Assembly (NCBI RefSeq): GCF_008831285.2
Contig: NC_045148.1
Coordinates: 7,135,001-7,199,000, forward strand
Source: Nymphaea colorata
Taxonomy: Eukaryota; Streptophyta; Magnoliopsida; Nymphaeales; Nymphaeaceae
Direction: 5' to 3'
Length of the DNA stretch: 64,000 nt
Position 1 is the first letter of the stretch; the number at the start of each line of letters is the position of its first letter. Positions 60,391-64,000 of this stretch are shown in pieces. The notes below the pieces were generated by a model, which searched no databases, was not told where the DNA came from, and was given only the letters and a program-made list of their open reading frames with translations. Position numbers and translations under genes: made by a program.

Positions 60391-62900
60391 TGCACCATGC
60401 AATGGCCCTCTAGAGCAGCTAGGCACTGTATATGTGGCCAAAGATTGATCAATGCAGACAACGAAAGGAAGGTCCGTGTGCATGCCGCTGGTGCGAAGGT
60501 CCTTTCCCTTTTGTTCTTTTCCACCCAAGTTCATGCCTAGTACAGCGGCATATCAGAGAGAGGGAGAGAATAAAACCAGTGTGCATTGAGTGAAGTGAAC
60601 TGAATGCTATCAAACAAGCTTATAAAGGATCAGTTTTAATGGGAATAATTGACATAAGGAATTGGGAAGTGCATGCTGTCAGCTTCTTCAACCAGGTTCC
60701 TAGAAACTTGATTGCTCATACTCAAGTTCAACAGCGTCAAGGCATTCAAGTTAAGAGAGGCCAGGAGCTTAATAAGCACTGTGTGTTCCTCTTGAAATCT
60801 AGTGAGTGTAAGCCCAAATCAGTTTTCTCTGGCTACCTCTCTTTATTTATGGATGGCTAAAGCCACCTAGATCTGAACTTGGCTCAAGTTGAAAAGATAT
60901 ATAAGTGCAAAACTGCTTAATTAAGTTTGAAAACATAAATGCCAAGATAGGTGGTTCCCTATTTCTTTCTCTTTTTGGTTTCAACTTCTACGCATATATT
61001 TAGACGAAGTTTAAGCAGCAATATTTAAAAAGACATTTGTAGTAGATTAAATGAATAATCTTAAGAAGAAAGACAAAGTTTTACCTGCACATATGAGATT
61101 TTTAACTGACAAATCTACATTCGTTAATAGGCTCTCACAAATTTAATTTTGTGTTTAGTTAAAAGCCAAAAATATGGAGCCTTAATGCCCCAGAATTCAT
61201 GCGTGGTGTGCTTTCCTTATTCGCGGCAGGACTTGGGTTCTTCAAACATCTTTTCTAGAGTGATATTTTTGCCAAAAACAAATATGTCATCCTCGTTCAC
61301 TTTCGAGAGCTTGCTATATGCCAACATGGAAAGTATGCAGAGAGGAAATTAAACAGATAAATCTGCAGAAGAAATCTAGCATGCGTGACCTTCGGAAAAC
61401 AATTCTCCGCCTTAATCTGGAGCAGCGTCGAACATCATAGGCCCTTCTCGATCCAGAAATATCCTCCACCTTTTATCTTGTGAACTTATTTACTTATCTA
61501 AATATTTTGATCTAAGAATGCATCACTTTGAAATTAACTCATCTTTGTGTTAGAAGTTTTTGGAAATCAACGAAAAAGTTAGGCTTCTGAGGAAATCTTC
61601 ATTCTGCTCTTGGTGCCTACAAATATTTGTGCAAACTCATGAAACATACTCCACTTATTATTTTTTTGCAGTATTGTTGTACTACTTTCGTCCAAGTACG
61701 CTTAACTTTAAAAACAACAATATGTCACAATACCATGTCACCTTTTCTTACAAAGGTACGCTGCCTCAGTCATATGACATCGGAAGAATTATGAAGCGGT
61801 GAGCGGAGTATGACTGCTTGCATGGAGCGCGGCACGTGGGTGTCGGCTTACGTGGCAGTTGACGGTAATTGTAGCACAGTCCAAGCATGCACCAATCATC
61901 AATGTTGACGAGCCACCTAAAGGGAATCCAAAATGGACCTCTCATATTTTAGCCTTTTAAGTCTTGGATTATTTTAATCTCGTAGTTGTTGGCGCCTTTC
62001 GTTTCTGTTGATTCCTTGGATTTCCTTGCTTTCACACTGCGCTTTCCCCGTACATGCGTTCAACTGACGTAGTTCATGCATCCAATTAACCTCCTACGTC
62101 ATTCATTTATGTCATAATCGGCTTGGCTAATCTTGAGACATTAACTCACGGCCGCGCTGCAGCTGTCCGTTCAGATCCCGGCGACGGCAAAGCCAGGGAC
62201 AGGCCAGAATGGATCCAATTTTTATCAATTCATCATTATCGTTGAGTAGAGGACATGTAAATGAAAAGAAGGAAGATAATAAAATAGAGATTGATCAAAG
62301 ATTCATCCTTCCTCCCATACAAATGGAAATCTACTTGGATATACCTTCCATCATATCCATGTTTTTCATGTTTTTCAGATATTGACATATTCAGATGTGA
62401 ATTCAGACTCGAATGTAAAAAACACAGAAAAGTGATATCTAACTCGAAATCCAAAATCCAATTTCACAATATGAATCTGATTTTTACATTCATATCCGAA
62501 TCCGAACTTTGAACCGAATATGACTGATTTTCAAGATGTAAGAACATCAAACATAAGATATTCGTTTAAAAATAAATCTAATGTGAATCTGCGTCTGAAT
62601 CCAATTGAATTTATGTATATCTGAATTCGTCCGATGTCATTTTTCAAATCTGAATCCGATCTGATCTTTTAGTCAGATATTAGATATTAATATTAGATAT
62701 TAATTTTTTATATATCTAATATTTCTGGAACGGTTTGATCAATTATTCGATTCAAACCAGATATATTATGTGAAAGATCCTAAATATAAATTATTTTTTG
62801 CTTACTTCCTCCATCAAAATCCAGATTTCTCGTTCCGTTGATCAAAAGGCTCCCGGTCGAGCCAAGCCGAGCCAGGCCGCAGCAGATGGAGTCTCTGCTT
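60391..62900. other. Intergenic, no gene seen
   Basis: Mostly AT-rich; 61800-62180 is GC-richer with ggcacgtggg (61830) but no frame with a domain. A GATGTCAA-family copy occupies 62330-62760. The last part leads into the promoter of the MGNC gene. Confidence 0.45.
62330..62760 (-). mobile_element. GATGTCAA-family MITE, rearranged copy
   Basis: Runs in the orientation of copy 1 (7491): gattttcaagatgtaagaacatc, taagatattcgtttaaaaataaat, tctgaattcgtccgatgtcattt, aatctgaatccgatctgatc. The right end shows a small local repeat (tattagatattaatattagatattaat). Confidence 0.5.
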
Positions 62901-63141
62901 AACTGCCACGGTCAAATGATCAAACCTGAGGAAAAGCTTTGACGGTCACACCCGCCAATCTCGACTGCCGCTCCTTGCCTGTCAGCTTCCGTTCAACCAA
63001 TCCTCACCAGCACGTCCATGGCGGCTCGAGTGTCCAAGTCATTCAACAATCCTACTTGGCAGGCACAGAACGATCGCCTTGGCGACTCCCCTCCATTTCC
63101 AGAGAGAGAGAAAACTATTTTTTTTAACTCCCTATCCCATG

Positions 63142-63150
63142 TATATATAA
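63142..63150 (+). promoter_or_regulatory. TATA box of the MGNC gene
   Basis: tatatataa at 63142-63150, about 120 bp before the start codon, followed by a CT-rich leader typical of plant genes. Upstream, TTGAC at 62939-62943 is a W-box core. A ten-codon upstream ORF (63174-63206) begins right where transcription would be expected to start, so it may or may not be in the mRNA. Confidence 0.55.
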
Positions 63151-63271
63151 GAACGCATTTGAAGCTCTCACAGATGAATCACGGCTTTCTCTCTTCTCTC
63201 TTCTAATTCTCTGTGTCTTCCTTTAGCATTCATATATAGTTAAATATATACGGTACATACAATATATACAG

Positions 63272-63646
63272 ATGGGCAACTGTATCAGAATTCAATCTGC
63301 AAACCCTTTGAATGGTGATGTTTGCAGTGATGGTTATGATTTGGATGATGATTTGAGGTTGGAAGCGCAGACACTAATCAGTAGTTGGACAACGGGACAG
63401 TTGGAAAAGAAGGGCGATGGCGGGGACGATGGTGTTGGGATGGAGCGTGGTGGTAAGATAGGTGCTGCCACAGAGGTTAAGATAAGGATCACGAAGAAAC
63501 AGCTGGAGGAGCTTGTGAGGGTGGATATGCAGGGGATGTCCCTCGAGCAGCTCCTGAAGAAGGCGGCTGCCTTGGGGGCTATGGCCCGCGAGGTGCGGCA
63601 CCGCCACTGGCGGCCGGCTTTGCAGAGCATCCCGGAGTTGGACTAA
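63272..63646 (+). CDS. Small MGNC-type acylated protein (PADRE-like)
   Basis: Intronless, 124 residues. The N-terminus MGNCIRIQS fits an N-myristoylation site (Gly2) with an adjacent Cys4 that could be palmitoylated, so plasma-membrane attachment is likely. The middle (20-65) is acidic then Gly-rich and probably disordered. The conserved core is TEVKIRITKKQLEELVR (67-83), MQGMSLEQLLKKA (86-98) and HRHWRPALQSIPE (110-122). The same order (EVKIRI.KK.LEELL, LS.EQ.L, WRP.LQSIPE) occurs in a family of small plant MGNC proteins such as At5g66580 and At3g50800, related to PADRE/DUF4228 proteins that respond to pathogens and stress. The molecular function is unknown. The start is fixed by the MGNC motif. 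A (CT)n tract lies 320 bp downstream. Confidence 0.85.
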   Translation: MGNCIRIQSANPLNGDVCSDGYDLDDDLRLEAQTLISSWTTGQLEKKGDGGDDGVGMERGGKIGAATEVKIRITKKQLEELVRVDMQGMSLEQLLKKAAALGAMAREVRHRHWRPALQSIPELD

Positions 63647-63960
63647 GGATAAAAAAATCCATGAAGTCAAGGTGGTGGTGGAAATGCTGCTGCTGCTGCT
63701 CATTATGGTGATGCAACACCGAAATGAATGTGGAGAACTGAAGAAAATCAAACAATGGTGGTCTTCTTCTATATGTGCTTCGCTTGCTACAGTGGGTCGC
63801 TGAGGTCTGTAAATAGATAGACCTAGAAGGAAATAACGACTCTCTCTTTCTCCCTCGCTAGGTGAACTTGTAAATTAACTCCTTTTGTTTATTCATTCAC
63901 CCGGAGAGTCTATCGGGTTTTTTATTCTGGTTTTCGTGTGAAGAATAAGAAATGAGATTA

Positions 63961-63966
<6 letters not shown>

Positions 63967-64000
<34 letters not shown>
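63967..64000. repeat. (CT)n microsatellite, cut by the window end
   Basis: At least 16 CT dinucleotides running to the last base, so the true length is unknown. Confidence 0.9.

Overview
This is nuclear DNA from a flowering plant. It is AT-rich and gene-poor, with spliced genes using GT-AG introns, GC-rich exons, many (TA)n/(CT)n microsatellites, Ty1/copia retrotransposon remnants, MITE-like palindromes and tRNA-derived SINE heads. The sequence alone does not fix the species; a monocot, magnoliid or early-diverging angiosperm would all fit. I see no bacterial, organellar or viral segment, and no CRISPR array or rRNA.

Four protein-coding genes can be supported. (1) 4924..3187, minus strand: a five-exon gene for a plant C2-domain protein with a proline-rich C-terminal tail. 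It can only be recognised by joining exons across frames. (2) 23373..24026, plus: an intronless S40-type senescence regulator (DUF584), with a TATA box and a GC-rich, ACGT-containing promoter. (3) 48798..51853, plus: a three-exon gene for a 719-residue coiled-coil protein of the BRANCHLESS TRICHOME-like / At5g41620 / At1g50660 family. Its first intron opens directly with a long (TC)n tract, and a short upstream ORF overlaps its start codon. (4) 63272..63646, plus: a 124-residue protein with an MGNC N-terminus (predicted N-myristoylation) of the small PADRE-like plant family.

Layout. 1-2400 holds a short palindromic repeat and a tandemly duplicated, decayed BED-zinc-finger gene fragment (unit about 0.92-0.94 kb). 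3187-4924 is the C2 gene. 4925-23000 is intergenic and dense in short dispersed repeats: a 'GATGTCAA' MITE family, a 'CAGNGGCGGAGCC' family, Tourist-like MITEs with TAA/TTA target duplications, and tRNA-like SINE heads. 23100-24030 is the S40 gene and its promoter. 24030-31190 is intergenic with microsatellites. 31692-35632 is a degenerate Ty1/copia element with both LTRs but with reverse transcriptase and RNase H deleted. 37980-39110 holds an antisense copia RT/RNase H remnant. 39600-48660 is AT-rich intergenic DNA with further repeats. 48690-52100 is the coiled-coil gene. 52100-62900 is intergenic with a large microsatellite hairpin. The MGNC gene closes the window.

The four genes look functionally independent (membrane/lipid binding, senescence regulation, cytoskeleton or cell-shape control, a small acylated protein). 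No operon-like or clustered pathway is visible. The unusual material lies in the repeats, the splice-site microsatellite, the upstream ORFs and the decayed BED duplication. I found no convincing evidence for a wholly new biological system.
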